From a virus: a DNA stretch of 35,481 nucleotides. This document shows positions 1-7,656 of this stretch, piece by piece. Positions within the stretch are counted from its first letter, which is position 1. The number at the start of each line of letters is the position of its first letter. The DNA lies in the IMG/VR virus record IMGVR_UViG_3300030385_002032, positions 1-35,481 of that record; one strand, written 5' to 3'. A model generated the notes under the pieces. The model saw only the letters and a list, made by a program, of their open reading frames with translations, did not search any database and was not told where the DNA came from. A program made the position numbers and the translations under genes.

Positions 1-1368
1 CACCAAGGAACGAATAGTCATACCCTCAGTGATAGAGAAACTAACAGGAGCAGTAGCTGCATCTGACGGAGTGATGACGACACTAGTGGCTTTGCCAGAA
101 GCACCAACAACCTCCATTGGACATGTAAGTACATGAAAAACAATATTGGCACCCACAGAGGGCACAGCAGACAAAGCAGGAGTAACAGTCAATGCAGTAG
201 AAGCAGAAAGAGCAACAGCAACAGTTACATCCTCACCAGCAACAGTTATTTTCTCACCAGCAGCCGCAGTATGTGTGGAATCCAAAACAATAGAAGTTGT
301 CGTGTTAGCTCCACTGGCCACAGTTCTCGTGGCCGGGGCCGGAGAAGACTTAACACCATTGTAATGGACCTTGAGAAACTCAGAGCCACCCATAGCTGCT
401 GAAGTCTGACTGACTCCTTCAAAAGAAACATCCGAAGCAAAACCAGAGCCGCTGTCAAGAATATCAACAGCAAGACCATTTGCATGAAGACCATAGTCCG
501 TACTGGTTAGGTCAATGGCGTTGGCCATAATCTCACACCAAGCACCATCGGCAGCTACAAGAGCAGCGGGCAACGGACTGTCCAACGTGAGAACACCACC
601 CGTGGTGTTGCTAACAATTCGACGAACATAATAGACCGTCTCAGAAAACTGAATGTACAACCAACGATCTGCATGCTCATTAAGCGTCATGGTAGCGCCA
701 GTAGCAATCGTGACAACAGTGCTGCTTCCAACAACGACCGAAAACGCCGACACAATCTGATCCTCAAGAACTAAATAGTCCTCAGTGTTGGCGGGCAGAG
801 CCGTCACAGCAGGAGCAAACGTAAATTTAGTAAGAGACTTACTCCAATCCGTAATATGACTTACTTCAACTGTGGTCGTAAACGGACGAATCACCACCCA
901 CATACCATTGTATGTGTCGTCTTCTACAGCTGAAAGAGTCCCATCAATTAGAGTCGTCGTAGACCCTCCTGTGTCTGCTTCAGCAGGAGCTGCCAACGTC
1001 TGAGTCAGCTCAGAAGAAAGACCAGCGTTACCGAGAGGAAAACTCAGGGAAGCTTGGGTCGAGGCATTCGTCTTATAGCAAAGAACCTTCGATGCGCCGC
1101 TAGGCACATCCGGGTCGTTGGAAGACTGGAAAGCGAGACGACAGGCGTCTGCCAAAGGACCAGAGCGGAAAGCCTCAGTAATATCCGAAGGGCTCGCAAT
1201 TACTTGCACACCATCAGCACTCCCAGGAGCACCACCGTCTGCTTCACCGACAAGGGCCACAATACTGTTATCAGAAGCAGTAACTTGATTGAGAGCTTCT
1301 GCATTTACTTTGGTAATCCCACCAGGGAGGTAGCGAGTAATACCATTAAAGGTTACGTAGCGTGCCAT
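1..1368 (-). CDS. Tail sheath protein, N-terminal part (runs off window)
   Basis: The frame is open from an ATG at 1368 to position 1 without a stop, giving the first 456 residues of a longer protein. The start has a good ribosome binding site (AAGGA about ten bases upstream, overlapping the end of the preceding gene). The N-terminus has the pattern seen in contractile-tail sheath subunits: a short strand with a PGG turn, then IVALVGEADGG, then VIASPSDITEAF, GPLADA and a segment on which extra residues SKVLCYKTNAS follow. These resemble the known order 'PG..., A.VG.A..G, V.S..D...FG, ..A...F' of phage sheath proteins. The middle is rich in Thr, Ala and Val, as in surface-exposed sheath insertions. 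The sheath surrounds the tail tube and contracts at infection. The C-terminal assembly domain lies outside the window, so the call rests on the N-terminus and on position after neck genes. An adhesin-like structural protein is the main alternative. Confidence 0.7.
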   Translation of the reverse strand, partial: MARYVTFNGITRYLPGGITKVNAEALNQVTASDNSIVALVGEADGGAPGSADGVQVIASPSDITEAFRSGPLADACRLAFQSSNDPDVPSGASKVLCYKTNASTQASLSFPLGNAGLSSELTQTLAAPAEADTGGSTTTLIDGTLSAVEDDTYNGMWVVIRPFTTTVEVSHITDWSKSLTKFTFAPAVTALPANTEDYLVLEDQIVSAFSVVVGSSTVVTIATGATMTLNEHADRWLYIQFSETVYYVRRIVSNTTGGVLTLDSPLPAALVAADGAWCEIMANAIDLTSTDYGLHANGLAVDILDSGSGFASDVSFEGVSQTSAAMGGSEFLKVHYNGVKSSPAPATRTVASGANTTTSIVLDSTHTAAAGEKITVAGEDVTVAVALSASTALTVTPALSAVPSVGANIVFHVLTCPMEVVGASGKATSVVITPSDAATAPVSFSITEGMTIRSLV

Positions 1369-1380
1369 TTAAACTATTCC

Positions 1381-1614
1381 TTAGTAATCTTTAAAACAAG
1401 CGTCCCACTCGTCAAGAGTTCGTGGCGCATGAGGGTTTATACAAAAAGCCAAAAGACCACCACGATGATGGTTCTTTACAGATCTTACACTCGCCCATTG
1501 GTTGAAAGTGTGCCGACGCTGCAACGCGATCTGTGCCACTGCTACGACTGGAGCCGCTGAAGCAACTTCTGTAGCCGCTTTTTTTACTGTTCTAGTTGTT
1601 TTTTTGCGAACCAT
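1381..1614 (-). CDS. Small basic protein between neck gene and sheath gene
   Basis: This encodes 77 residues. The N-terminus is Lys/Arg-rich (MVRKKTTRTVKKAA), followed by an Ala/Val stretch and a C-terminal part with RSVKNHHRGG and TLDEWDACFKDY. It starts at an ATG six bases after the stop of the 340-residue gene and ends twelve bases before the sheath start. No clear ribosome binding site precedes it, so translation is probably coupled. The close fit in the operon and the lack of a better frame support it as a real gene. I do not recognise the family; a small virion or neck-associated protein is inferred only from location. Confidence 0.55.
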   Translation of the reverse strand: MVRKKTTRTVKKAATEVASAAPVVAVAQIALQRRHTFNQWASVRSVKNHHRGGLLAFCINPHAPRTLDEWDACFKDY

Positions 1615-1620
1615 ATGTGG

Positions 1621-2643
1621 TTATTCTAAAGTAAAGCTAAAGCAGATTTCATCCGCAGAAGCTAACGTGCCTGAATCTCTAGGAGTCAAACACAGTTGTA
1701 TTTGTGTAGCCAGATCTTCTAGTTCCACAAGGAAAGAGAAGGGATAAGTGAATTGGAGTGTCATCACTCGCTGGAACACTTCACTGGGTAGGTATTCTGT
1801 TCGTGGCGCAAAATCTGAGCCACTAATTTTGAGGGCAATTAAACCTTGCGCCTCTAACGTCCGTCTTTGTGATAAAAGAATCGCCTTAAGAACAGAATAG
1901 AGGTAAATTACCTCATCTTGATGCCCTGCAATAACAGAGAGTTGATACTGCGTGGAGTAGTTAGAACCTATCCTTTGTAGATTGGATGCGTCTGCATCAT
2001 ACACGCGAGAAGGTTCACCAAGGGCCAAGATAGGATCATCCACTTTACGGATGTCCACCACACTTGTGGTGTCTAATTGTGGATCGAAAGTACCTACAAT
2101 GTCAAGAGAATAACTAGAAATCAGCTTGATCAAATAAGTTTTGCCTTGTCCTGAGCCAGACACAACATGCAGTCTTCGACAACCAAGTTGCGGGTCTTCC
2201 ATAAGATACGTTAGAGCACCCGATTCAAACGTTAATGAGGACGCGGTACTCTGCAAGATAGTCAACGGGCCTGCATCTTTTTTAGGTAATCCACTAGAAG
2301 TAGAAATCGACGCAGAGTTACCACCCAATGTGTCATATGTAAGAGAAGGCTCAGGCGTATGACCACTTCCGTCCAGAGAAGTACCCATCACATCGCCCAA
2401 GAAAGACTCACTCTCTGCTTCCCTACTGAGCGTCAGTACAATGGCAGGAACTTTTAGCTCTGTCTTCTTCGGGTAATTTACCGAAAAGTCTATAGGCGTT
2501 TCCGTGATGAATTTCTTAATTTGAACGAGAGAACGCTGCGACATGTTCTTGAACAGAGCATCTAACAATCTCTGATCTTTACGAACCGCCTGGAAGCCAC
2601 TTATAATGACTCGCTGTATCAATATTTCAGGGATTACGGACAT
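1621..2643 (-). CDS. Probable neck or tail-completion structural protein
   Basis: This encodes 340 residues of mixed composition with no membrane segments. It starts at an ATG two bases after the TAG of the upstream gene. The N-terminus (SVIPEILIQRVIISGFQAVR) and the body, with alternating strands and short Ser/Thr/Gly-rich turns (about residues 80-120), look like a folded virion protein rather than an enzyme; no catalytic motif is visible. It lies between two small putative connectors and the sheath gene, which in contractile-tail phages is where head-tail joining, tail terminator and neck proteins are encoded. I infer a neck or tail-terminator role from this order alone and do not recognise a named family. 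Confidence 0.5.
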   Translation of the reverse strand: MSVIPEILIQRVIISGFQAVRKDQRLLDALFKNMSQRSLVQIKKFITETPIDFSVNYPKKTELKVPAIVLTLSREAESESFLGDVMGTSLDGSGHTPEPSLTYDTLGGNSASISTSSGLPKKDAGPLTILQSTASSLTFESGALTYLMEDPQLGCRRLHVVSGSGQGKTYLIKLISSYSLDIVGTFDPQLDTTSVVDIRKVDDPILALGEPSRVYDADASNLQRIGSNYSTQYQLSVIAGHQDEVIYLYSVLKAILLSQRRTLEAQGLIALKISGSDFAPRTEYLPSEVFQRVMTLQFTYPFSFLVELEDLATQIQLCLTPRDSGTLASADEICFSFTLE

Positions 2644-2645
2644 AA

Positions 2646-3110
2646 CTATTCAAACAACAAATGCGTAAGCCTAGGAATGATATCTGTTTGCAAGGCTTCT
2701 ACAACTTCACCACGCAAGTTTAGCCCTTCTTTGCCTGGGTGAATCCAAGACGAAGGAGGAGAGTTCACAGACACTGTGCGGAACGTAGGCATCGCCTCTA
2801 CGCCTACCGGGATAACCCTGCGTAGATGTCTACCGTGCCCCAGAAGTCCAGGCTTCATGTCAAAACGCATAAAACCAACCTCCAACCGCACTTCCTCATT
2901 CCCTAACAGATAGATAATCGAAGAGGATTCTCCAATCACCTCCTGAATAGCAACCTGATACAGCTCCCGATTTTTGGTAATACGCTTACCAACAAGAGTT
3001 CGCCAAAAATCCACAGCCTCTAAGGTTATGCCACGAACAAACTTCTCCACATCCAAAGCAGACGTAAGCATCTCAGGTAACTCTAAAATATTCAAACGAA
3101 TGACAGTCAA
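2646..3110 (-). CDS. Probable head-tail joining / tail completion protein
   Basis: This encodes 154 residues. The apparent start is TTG at 3110, one base after the stop of the upstream gene, giving coupled translation; an internal ATG at MLTSALDV is an alternative. Residues 15-60 form a helical region (ALDVEKFVRGITLEAVDFW). This is followed by a strand-rich part with VRLEVGFMRF and a C-terminal helix ending in RLTHLLFE. The size and helix-then-strand layout resemble small tail-completion proteins of phages, but there is no decisive motif. Its position between a zinc-binding connector candidate and the 340-residue neck candidate supports a head-tail interface role. Confidence 0.45.
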   Translation of the reverse strand: MTVIRLNILELPEMLTSALDVEKFVRGITLEAVDFWRTLVGKRITKNRELYQVAIQEVIGESSSIIYLLGNEEVRLEVGFMRFDMKPGLLGHGRHLRRVIPVGVEAMPTFRTVSVNSPPSSWIHPGKEGLNLRGEVVEALQTDIIPRLTHLLFE

Positions 3111-3111
3111 A

Positions 3112-3903
3112 TTAAATCTTCGTCCTAGTTGTCAACTCGTCCTGTTCGTCTACGCGCTTTGCAGGAGTATCCGCTAGGCTACCATTTGTGAACATCACGT
3201 GCTTTTTACGAATAAGAACGCGAGGCGACAAATCTCGATCTCTATCAAATCGATCTAGTGGAGTATGGTACACAAGCCACTCATGGTATCCTTCATACTT
3301 TAACACGTATAAAGTACCATCATCAGGAGTGTTTTCTACCCACTGCACCTTTTTGTCGTCGAAAACAAAGTCTGTACCGTGCGTGTAAATAATACCATTT
3401 TCGTCTTCACACCAAATCGCAGCAGCCGGTGAATACCACAGCCGGTCTTCACTTGAGGACAAATCCGTCCTAACAAGCTTATTATCAGACATATTTGCTG
3501 CATTGCGTAAGATCACTTGTCCTTCATGAAGAGGTTCAGGAAACAAAAAAGTGATCTTATCAAAATCTGTCAAATTGCCTGCGTTGAACGACGGAGAAAA
3601 GACCGCATCTCCTGGGACAGCGTAACCCACATTGATCAAACTACGAGAAGGCCCTGAGCTGACGCCAGAAATAAGCCCCTTGATAACACGAGCATTCCGA
3701 TAAATATACCCATCCCCTGCGCAAAGGTAACAGTTGAGCCTCCGAAGAGAGGCAGGCATGCCATCACGCTCAATCATAGACGCAAACGTATCCTGATTCC
3801 GACAAGTGCACGCAACACCAGTCTCGTGGATTACGTATGACCCTCTGGCTTCAATCAGTTCTTCGAGCTTGGCATAATCCCAGTCTGTGTTTATCAGGGA
3901 CAT
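3112..3903 (-). CDS. Putative zinc-binding connector protein
   Basis: This encodes 263 residues, starting at an ATG directly abutting the TAA of the upstream gene. Near the N-terminus there is a CxC pair (Cys32, Cys34) and a CxxC pair followed by GDGYIYRN (Cys58, Cys61), which together could bind one zinc ion. The rest is strand-rich with many Trp, Tyr and Phe residues (for example the stretch around YHEWLVYHTPLDRF) and ends in a charged tail. The layout, a small zinc knuckle then a beta-rich body, and its place after two tail or neck genes suggest a virion connector or hub component. I do not recognise an enzyme signature, and the structural role is inferred from context. Confidence 0.45.
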   Translation of the reverse strand: MSLINTDWDYAKLEELIEARGSYVIHETGVACTCRNQDTFASMIERDGMPASLRRLNCYLCAGDGYIYRNARVIKGLISGVSSGPSRSLINVGYAVPGDAVFSPSFNAGNLTDFDKITFLFPEPLHEGQVILRNAANMSDNKLVRTDLSSSEDRLWYSPAAAIWCEDENGIIYTHGTDFVFDDKKVQWVENTPDDGTLYVLKYEGYHEWLVYHTPLDRFDRDRDLSPRVLIRKKHVMFTNGSLADTPAKRVDEQDELTTRTKI

Positions 3904-5709
3904 TTAGACAACCACCAAAGTCGGACCTCTGTACTTACCCTTGAACTCATTGAGGTGGTTATCAATCCAGTCTTTGTACGCAGAGATGGTACCCGTGTAA
4001 ATACCGTATTGTGCCTGAGAGGTGTAGGAAACCGACTCACTTACACCGTCACGACTAAGAGACAAGGAACCCACGCCAGGGCGCAGCGCCATACCAGCAA
4101 CAACCAAGGCATTTATAGCAGCCTTCTTGGCAATCAACTCTTGCAGCGAAGCGGCACAGTCACGTAATCCCACGATCATATTGAAACGCCAAAAGTTGGG
4201 CAACTCAACAGCACCACGAAGCGCATTAACCCACATAAGGCCAACAAAGTTAAAAGCAATTTCTTGATTGAACGGTACGAGCTGTATGAGTCCGCCTACT
4301 TGAGACTGCTCAATCCAGTTCAAATCAATGTCAATAATTCGTGTGTTAGCAATGGCACCATACAAGTTGTCCACACGAAGCAGCTGAGGGTATGGAGTCT
4401 GAATCTGTACCCAAGAGCCCGTACCTCTAGGCACAAAGTACGTTAGAGGACTCACAATAGCGTCGTAATCTGTATCTGTAAAAATCGGCGTAGGGGCTCC
4501 CACACCAGCAGCAAACTGGACTACGGTTGGATCCCTCTCCGTAACTACATTCGTAGGCTCAACATGCACAGCCAGGGCATCCTGCTCTACCCAATCCACT
4601 GCCTCTCTGAGGTACCGTGCCAATGTCTCGTCGTCTAAGATCTTCTTGTCGATCAGCAGCTCTTCCGTCACAGAGGACGTAGGGAGTAACAACAAACTGG
4701 AAACACGAGCACACGCATATTCATTGGACGCAGGAGCCAACGAAGCAGCAGGACCAGGCAATCCAGCACGCAAAATAAACGTACCAGCCGCATTGATCGC
4801 GACAGACGGACCATCTAGCCAAGACAACAAACGAACTGTGTTACTTTGTCCCCCAGAAAACTGGGTCGGCCCAGACGCAACAGACAGAGAAGCTGCACCT
4901 GTGCCACTTGCAACTGCTGTGAAATCAGACAGGGCAGAAATAGCAACCGCGATCAAAGTAGCAGTGTTGTCTGCCGTCTGTGCAACCCCAGAGGCCACAG
5001 ACAACGCAACAGTTATAGTAGTGCCAGATAACGTAGCAGACAACGCTGACGTACCTGCGGGAACTGTCACAGAAATAACATAACTATTTCCAGAGTCACC
5101 AGCCAACGCCGTGTCAGCAGTCGTAGTTACTGTCCCGTTTGCACCAGAACCAATAGCCACAGTAGCGTTCGCTGTGTGATCCTTGTTGTACACGTAATTC
5201 AGAGCGCCAAAACCCAAGGGATGCGTAGCAGACAACTCTGTCAACGTCACACCTGTGATCAACTGTGGTTGCTGCTTTGGCGCTTTTACCTCAGTGGCCT
5301 TTAGATCTATCCCGAACAGATAGTCCGTTTTCAATCGGGCAACAGTGACAATACGTATGTCAAAGTCTCCGCTCTCTGCGGACACAGAGGAGCTTGTAAC
5401 GCTCGTAGCTTTTACAAAATACTTACCATGCCTAACAAGACTGATAAGGTCTGCATCTACAATGTCTGGCAGGGCAAACTCCGCTGTTTGCGACTGCGGA
5501 TCTGCGGAAGCCGTAAACGTCAAGGTCGCCGTGGACACAACAGCATCCCGACTGCGACGGGCCTTGGTCAGCTCAACTGTTATTTTTTCTGTGGTGTACG
5601 GAGCACCACCAGAGACAACAACAGTAGCTGTGATCGTGTCACGACCACTTTCGTAACGTGAGTATTCTGTCTCATCCACAGAAACTTCTATTGCAGTAGG
5701 AGCACCCAC
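3904..5709 (-). CDS. Large tail/neck structural protein with duplicated Thr/Ala-rich domain
   Basis: This encodes 601 residues, starting at GTG 5709 with GAGGG a few bases upstream. The first 130 residues have an immunoglobulin-like strand pattern (ITATVVVSGGAPYTTEKITV). Residues about 185-290 are a Gly/Ser/Thr/Ala-rich domain (IGSGANGTVT, NTATLIAVAI, SGPTQFSGG) that is clearly paralogous to residues 63-165 of the next gene upstream in the operon. After it come helices and strands with a C-terminal conserved-looking part (NFVGLMWVNALRG, ELPNFWRFNMIVG, KDWIDNHLNEFKG). The composition fits a virion surface or tail-proximal protein. The exact role is not recognised: connector, fibre-like protein, or a sheath-like protein are possible. 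Confidence 0.5.
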   Translation of the reverse strand: MGAPTAIEVSVDETEYSRYESGRDTITATVVVSGGAPYTTEKITVELTKARRSRDAVVSTATLTFTASADPQSQTAEFALPDIVDADLISLVRHGKYFVKATSVTSSSVSAESGDFDIRIVTVARLKTDYLFGIDLKATEVKAPKQQPQLITGVTLTELSATHPLGFGALNYVYNKDHTANATVAIGSGANGTVTTTADTALAGDSGNSYVISVTVPAGTSALSATLSGTTITVALSVASGVAQTADNTATLIAVAISALSDFTAVASGTGAASLSVASGPTQFSGGQSNTVRLLSWLDGPSVAINAAGTFILRAGLPGPAASLAPASNEYACARVSSLLLLPTSSVTEELLIDKKILDDETLARYLREAVDWVEQDALAVHVEPTNVVTERDPTVVQFAAGVGAPTPIFTDTDYDAIVSPLTYFVPRGTGSWVQIQTPYPQLLRVDNLYGAIANTRIIDIDLNWIEQSQVGGLIQLVPFNQEIAFNFVGLMWVNALRGAVELPNFWRFNMIVGLRDCAASLQELIAKKAAINALVVAGMALRPGVGSLSLSRDGVSESVSYTSQAQYGIYTGTISAYKDWIDNHLNEFKGKYRGPTLVVV

Positions 5710-5720
5710 AAAGCCCTCAC

Positions 5721-6662
5721 TCAGGGAAGATCAAAAACATTGATAGTCGAACTTGGAACAGTCACAGTTCGTCTGTAATTCATAGAAGGGATAAAGAAAT
5801 CTACCTGTGCTCCAGCAATAAGAGACAAACTGAAAAACCCTGCGGAGTCTGACTTCGCAGTTACAAGGTCTGTCACAAGACCAATGCCGTCCTCTCCAGG
5901 ATGCAATACCGTAGGAGATGAAAGAATCCTTGCAGAAACAGACACGCCCGCAGAAGGGTCACCAGCAGCGTCGTATAAATACCCAAACAATGCAGTTTTA
6001 GTAGGTGCAGTCGTCGAACTAGACGACACAGCTGCGCTAGCGACTACATATGCATTTACAAGAGCCTCGCGCAATTCAGAACCGCGCACACGGATAAACA
6101 GGTTACCCAACGCATTGGTGTCTGTGGTAGTAAGGTCTAGCTCGTAAAAACCAGACCCAAGATGCGTAAACGTACCATCCACACCACCACTAAGCGACGT
6201 AGGGCCTTCTGCGGAAGAGATAGAATCAGCACCAGTACCACTGGCAGTAGCAGAAACCTCAGAGCCAAGGACATTCACAGCAGCAGCAATCAGAGTTGCT
6301 GTGTTAGAAGAGCCCACTGCCACACCACTCGCAGTAGCAAGGTTTACGGTGATTGCAGTTCCAACAACGGTCACCGCCAAGGCGTTATCACCAGACGGAA
6401 CCGTCACCGAGACAGTGTATGAGTTTCCGGCAGTGCCAGGCACAGACACAGTCACAGTGCCATTAGCACCAGACCCAATGTCAGCAGTCGCAGCAACAGG
6501 AGCACTTAGACTCTTATTCGCAAAAAACGAGTCAGAAGACTTCTTTAGGTCAACAGTAACGCTGCTGGCAGATAACCCTGTTGCAGAAGAACCGTTAACA
6601 TCCTGAAGGTAGAGAGTAATACTACCAGTGGCAGACTGTAGCAAAACAGGATATGAAGACAT
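5721..6662 (-). CDS. Structural protein with shared repeat domain and carboxypeptidase-regulatory-like end
   Basis: This encodes 313 residues, starting at an ATG with AAAGGA nine bases upstream, and is the first gene after a predicted promoter. Residues 1-60 are strand-rich (GSITLYLQDVNGS). Residues 63-165 are the domain shared with the following 601-residue protein (IGSGANGTVT, NTATLIAAAV, EGPTSLSGG). Residues 210-313 contain ALFGYLYDAAGDPSAGVSVSA, cut here, and DSAGFFSLSLIAGAQVDF, a pattern typical of carboxypeptidase-regulatory/Ig-like folds ('G.V.D..G.P..G..V', then 'D..G.F...L'). Such folds decorate phage virions and may bind carbohydrates. It has no signal peptide or membrane segment. 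A virion surface role is inferred. Confidence 0.5.
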   Translation of the reverse strand: MSSYPVLLQSATGSITLYLQDVNGSSATGLSASSVTVDLKKSSDSFFANKSLSAPVAATADIGSGANGTVTVSVPGTAGNSYTVSVTVPSGDNALAVTVVGTAITVNLATASGVAVGSSNTATLIAAAVNVLGSEVSATASGTGADSISSAEGPTSLSGGVDGTFTHLGSGFYELDLTTTDTNALGNLFIRVRGSELREALVNAYVVASAAVSSSSTTAPTKTALFGYLYDAAGDPSAGVSVSARILSSPTVLHPGEDGIGLVTDLVTAKSDSAGFFSLSLIAGAQVDFFIPSMNYRRTVTVPSSTINVFDLP

Positions 6663-6722
6663 TTGCTACTGTTCCTTTCTTACAGCAGGATACAACTAAA
6701 GTCACAGAATATAATAGTCCCC

Positions 6723-6751
6723 ACAATAAAAGACAGCATAGCATGTTTCAA
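6723..6751 (-). promoter_or_regulatory. Predicted sigma70-like promoter for the tail/neck genes
   Basis: Read on the minus strand, TTGAAA (6746-6751) is followed after exactly 17 bases by TATTGT (6723-6728). Transcription would start near 6716, leaving a leader of about 55 bases before the ATG at 6662, which contains the ribosome binding site. The -35 box overlaps a small inverted repeat, GTTTC / GAAAC, at 6745-6757. Confidence 0.5.
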
Positions 6752-6806
6752 GGAAACGCGCCATACTGCCTTTATTAGTAAGCCGTAAATCGTTTAGAAT
6801 TAACGA

Positions 6807-7112
6807 CTAGAATTTGTCAGCAGCAGCCATGCTACGAAGAGCGCCACGAGGATGACGAGGATGTAGAGGAGTAGGCTTGGTACCCACCAACTCGACATTA
6901 GTCGCCACTACGTTCGCAATAGCAGCCGGATTGCTGTCCACACCGACAGCAATTCCGTCAGCCCATGCATTCAACACATCTTCAGCGTCAGCGCCTGCCG
7001 TAAGACTGGCTTCCGCGCCTTCGATCATAAGCAAAAGAGCATTCATGGTTCTACGGATCTGGTCAAGCTCTGCACTGTGCTGATCTGCAACAATAAGTCT
7101 TGCTTTAGCCAT
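6807..7112 (-). CDS. Small helical protein downstream of capsid genes
   Basis: This encodes 101 residues. The ATG lies three bases after the TAA of the previous gene, whose last codons supply a ribosome binding site (AAGGAAAG). The first 75 residues are predicted helical (SAELDQIRRTMNALLLMIEG, then DAEDVLNAWADGIAVG); the C-terminus is basic and Pro/His-rich (PLHPRHPRGALRS). It has no recognisable motif. It lies between a zinc-ribbon protein and the promoter of the tail genes, so it is the last gene of the capsid transcript. A virion or assembly role is inferred only from position. Confidence 0.45.
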   Translation of the reverse strand: MAKARLIVADQHSAELDQIRRTMNALLLMIEGAEASLTAGADAEDVLNAWADGIAVGVDSNPAAIANVVATNVELVGTKPTPLHPRHPRGALRSMAAADKF

Positions 7113-7115
7113 TCT

Positions 7116-7595
7116 TTACTTTCCTTCCTTTTTCTTAAAAAAAGACTTCTTTTCGGGTTTGTTCTTGCTCTTGTCAACCTTCGCAGGCGCAGGCTCTGCA
7201 ACAGGAGCTGCCTTCTTGACCGTCGCGGTAGCAGGAGCTGCTTCCACAACAAAACTAAAACGACCTGGTCGCACGCGCATAATCTCTTCAAATGCGTACT
7301 TCATAGACTCAGGAACCTCTGCAACTCCATTCTCATCGAACAGAACAGGGGAACCAGCAATGTCTATCCAGCGCTCTCTAGCGTAGTTACACTTTACTTT
7401 CATCATAATATCCATGACTCTCAGTATATACGAGGTATCAATGGGGGTTGCTTCAAATAGCTTCTCTTGTACAGCAACTAAGGATTTTGTTTTAAGACCC
7501 TTCGTCTCTGTAAATACACAAGATCCGCAAACTAAAGAGTTTGAGACAATCTCATGTCGTGCATAAATTACCTTTTCACAGATGGAACAATACAC
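7116..7595 (-). CDS. Zinc-ribbon protein after the major capsid gene
   Basis: This encodes 159 residues, starting at GTG 7595. The N-terminus has two CxxC knuckles (Cys3/Cys6 and Cys23/Cys26), a classic zinc ribbon. The middle is a folded domain (residues 40-115, with YILRVMDIMMKVK and MKYAFEEIMRVRPGRF). The last 45 residues are a low-complexity Ala/Pro/Lys tail ending in KKSFFKKKEGK that would bind nucleic acid or acidic protein. No ribosome binding site is obvious; the gene begins 15 bases after a very stable hairpin that follows the capsid gene, which may hold its expression below that of capsid. Function is unknown. Confidence 0.5.
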   Translation of the reverse strand: MYCSICEKVIYARHEIVSNSLVCGSCVFTETKGLKTKSLVAVQEKLFEATPIDTSYILRVMDIMMKVKCNYARERWIDIAGSPVLFDENGVAEVPESMKYAFEEIMRVRPGRFSFVVEAAPATATVKKAAPVAEPAPAKVDKSKNKPEKKSFFKKKEGK

Positions 7596-7609
7596 GAGAA
7601 GCTAAAGGT

Positions 7610-7645
7610 GTTGAGGGGCTAGGCCAAACCACCTAGCCCCTCAAC
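7610..7645 (-). terminator. Strong 14-bp hairpin after the major capsid gene
   Basis: GTTGAGGGGCTAGG (7610-7623) pairs perfectly with CCTAGCCCCTCAAC (7632-7645) around an eight-base loop, starting 12 bases after the capsid stop codon. On the minus strand the following bases are ACCTTTAGC rather than a clean T-run, so it may be a partial terminator or an RNA 3'-end stabiliser that lets capsid be made in excess over later genes. Confidence 0.6.
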
Positions 7646-7656
7646 CAAGCAACCAA

